DNA from: an uncultured bacterium
GTDB taxonomy: Bacteria; Bdellovibrionota_C; UBA2361; SZUA-149; CALKYB01
NCBI GenBank assembly: GCA_938022485.1
Contig: CALIEE010000146.1
Span: forward strand, 1 to 14,383
Direction: 5' to 3'
DNA length: 14,383 nucleotides
Part shown: positions 13,896 through 14,383 of the stretch, one piece after another
How the letters are laid out: the number at the start of each line of letters is the position of its first letter
Position numbering within the stretch: position 1 is the first letter of the stretch
Notes under the pieces: generated by a model
Told to the model about the DNA's origin: nothing
The model's database searches: none
Seen by the model: only the letters and a program-made list of their open reading frames with translations
Program-made: the position numbers and the translations under genes

Positions 13896-13926
13896 ATTAT
13901 ACTGGGGCATACCTAATGGTTATGCC
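13896..13926 (-). promoter_or_regulatory. Tad operon promoter -10 with inverted repeat over the -35 position
   Basis: Read on the minus strand, TATAAT lies at 13901-13896, giving a start near 13889 and a leader of about 55 nt before cpaE. There is no recognisable -35. In its place is a near-perfect inverted repeat at 13906-13926: GGCATA(CC) against (GG)TTATGCC around TAAT. This is the arrangement expected for a class II activator site, or for a repressor. Confidence 0.5.
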
Positions 13927-14167
13927 TCTTAGGTCTAACGGAAGTGATTAGTTAATTACCTTGGTCTATTTGATGTTGATAATCCTACTACTCGATCTCA
14001 AAAAAACCAGCCTACTTATGGCCTTTAACAACAACTAACTGTATGATTGTTACGCTAGTCGGACTACTTTTTCAAACTTGGTAGTCTGAAATTTTGTTGT
14101 TTTAGAAAATAACCGGCATATTCAGGGGGTTATAATCCTCCATATTTCCAGCTGGTTCGCCATTGAG
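13927..14167. other. Divergent intergenic region between the Tad operon and the next gene
   Basis: Together with 13835-13926 this makes about 330 bases without a gene. It holds the Tad promoter elements, a 6-bp-arm inverted repeat (GACTAC 14062-14067/GTAGTC 14081-14086), several AAC/GTT-rich short runs, and a TATAAT for the rightward gene. I see no coding frame or RNA gene in it. Confidence 0.5.
14131..14136 (+). promoter_or_regulatory. -10 box (TATAAT) for the rightward secreted-protein gene
   Basis: A perfect TATAAT lies 31 bases before the ATG at 14168. No good -35 is present at 16-18 bp upstream, so a regulator may be needed, as for the divergent Tad promoter. Confidence 0.4.
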
Positions 14168-14383
14168 ATGCTTAGCGGTATGGTATTTCACGAATTTAGA
14201 AAAAGATCTTTTTCGATCGCCATTCTTCTTTTCTGTTTATTCCCTTCAATTGGAGCCGCGACCCCAGGGGATCATGTAATTTCTTTAGGGGGAGTTAGCT
14301 TCGAGTGTGAGGGTTGCTTGAAGATGGACGAACATATTTGTGCCCGTGGTTTAGGAGCTAAGAAGCAGAATGTGTCTTGTTCT
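14168..14383 (+). CDS. 5' end of a secreted, cysteine-containing protein (cut by right edge)
   Basis: The frame stays open from ATG 14168 to the window edge (72 codons). Residues about 1-31 form a signal peptide: a basic stretch EFRKR, a hydrophobic core (FSIAILLFCLFPSIGA) and a probable cleavage at GAA/T. The mature part begins TPGDHVISLGG and carries Cys residues in SFECEGCLK, HICARG and VSCS, a CxxC-like spacing that could form disulfides or bind metal in the periplasm. I do not recognise the family. ATG 14180 (M5) is an alternative start that keeps the signal peptide. It is transcribed divergently from the Tad operon and could encode another envelope part of that system, though nothing in the visible sequence proves it. 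Confidence 0.65.
   Translation, partial: MLSGMVFHEFRKRSFSIAILLFCLFPSIGAATPGDHVISLGGVSFECEGCLKMDEHICARGLGAKKQNVSCS

Overview
The window looks like chromosomal DNA of a Gram-negative bacterium with moderately low G+C (about 40% by eye). The evidence is an exodeoxyribonuclease VII pair, a FliA-like sigma factor and a compact Tad (Flp-type) pilus operon. The exact lineage cannot be read from sequence alone. A predatory or delta-proteobacterial-grade group such as Bdellovibrionota/Oligoflexia is one possibility, held with low confidence.

Left part (1-4174, + strand). The 3' end of an unrecognised gene (1-333) is followed by a sigma-70 family factor with histone-H1-like basic tails (602-1402). A 796-base stretch without protein genes comes next. 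It holds a strong candidate for a structured, independently transcribed RNA (about 1495-1790: -10 box, several hairpins, Rho-independent terminator). It also holds a palindromic element about 120-130 bp long, repeated in tandem with a 119-bp period. A good sigma-70 promoter, so close to the start codon that the transcript would be nearly leaderless, then drives xseA, which carries an extra N-terminal domain, and xseB.

Middle part (4171-5538, - strand). A small membrane protein and a single-domain receiver protein overlap each other, and the membrane gene converges on xseB with a 4-bp overlap. A short, very basic hypothetical protein lies further upstream. Small inverted repeats and one candidate promoter sit between these genes.

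Right part (5657-13834, - strand). One tightly packed operon reads, in transcription order: CpaE/TadZ, a Flp-like pilin, CpaB/RcpC, CpaF/TadA, TadB, TadC, a response regulator and a histidine kinase. Nearly every junction overlaps or abuts. The TadZ-TadA-TadB-TadC set would form the cytoplasmic motor and inner-membrane platform, the 61-residue prepilin is the likely subunit, and CpaB is the periplasmic assembly protein. No CpaC secretin, TadV prepilin peptidase or TadD/E/F/G gene is in the window. The last two genes look like a dedicated two-component system. The regulator is unusual: it lacks a DNA-binding output domain and instead has a region resembling the N-terminal domains of GspE/PilB-type secretion ATPases. 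This suggests phospho-control acting directly on a motor or on c-di-GMP, rather than on transcription.

The divergent region upstream (13835-14167) has a TATAAT box for the Tad operon with a 21-bp inverted repeat over the -35 position, a 6-codon upstream ORF whose stop overlaps the cpaE start, and a TATAAT box for the next gene. That gene is the 5' end of a secreted, cysteine-containing protein cut by the right edge.
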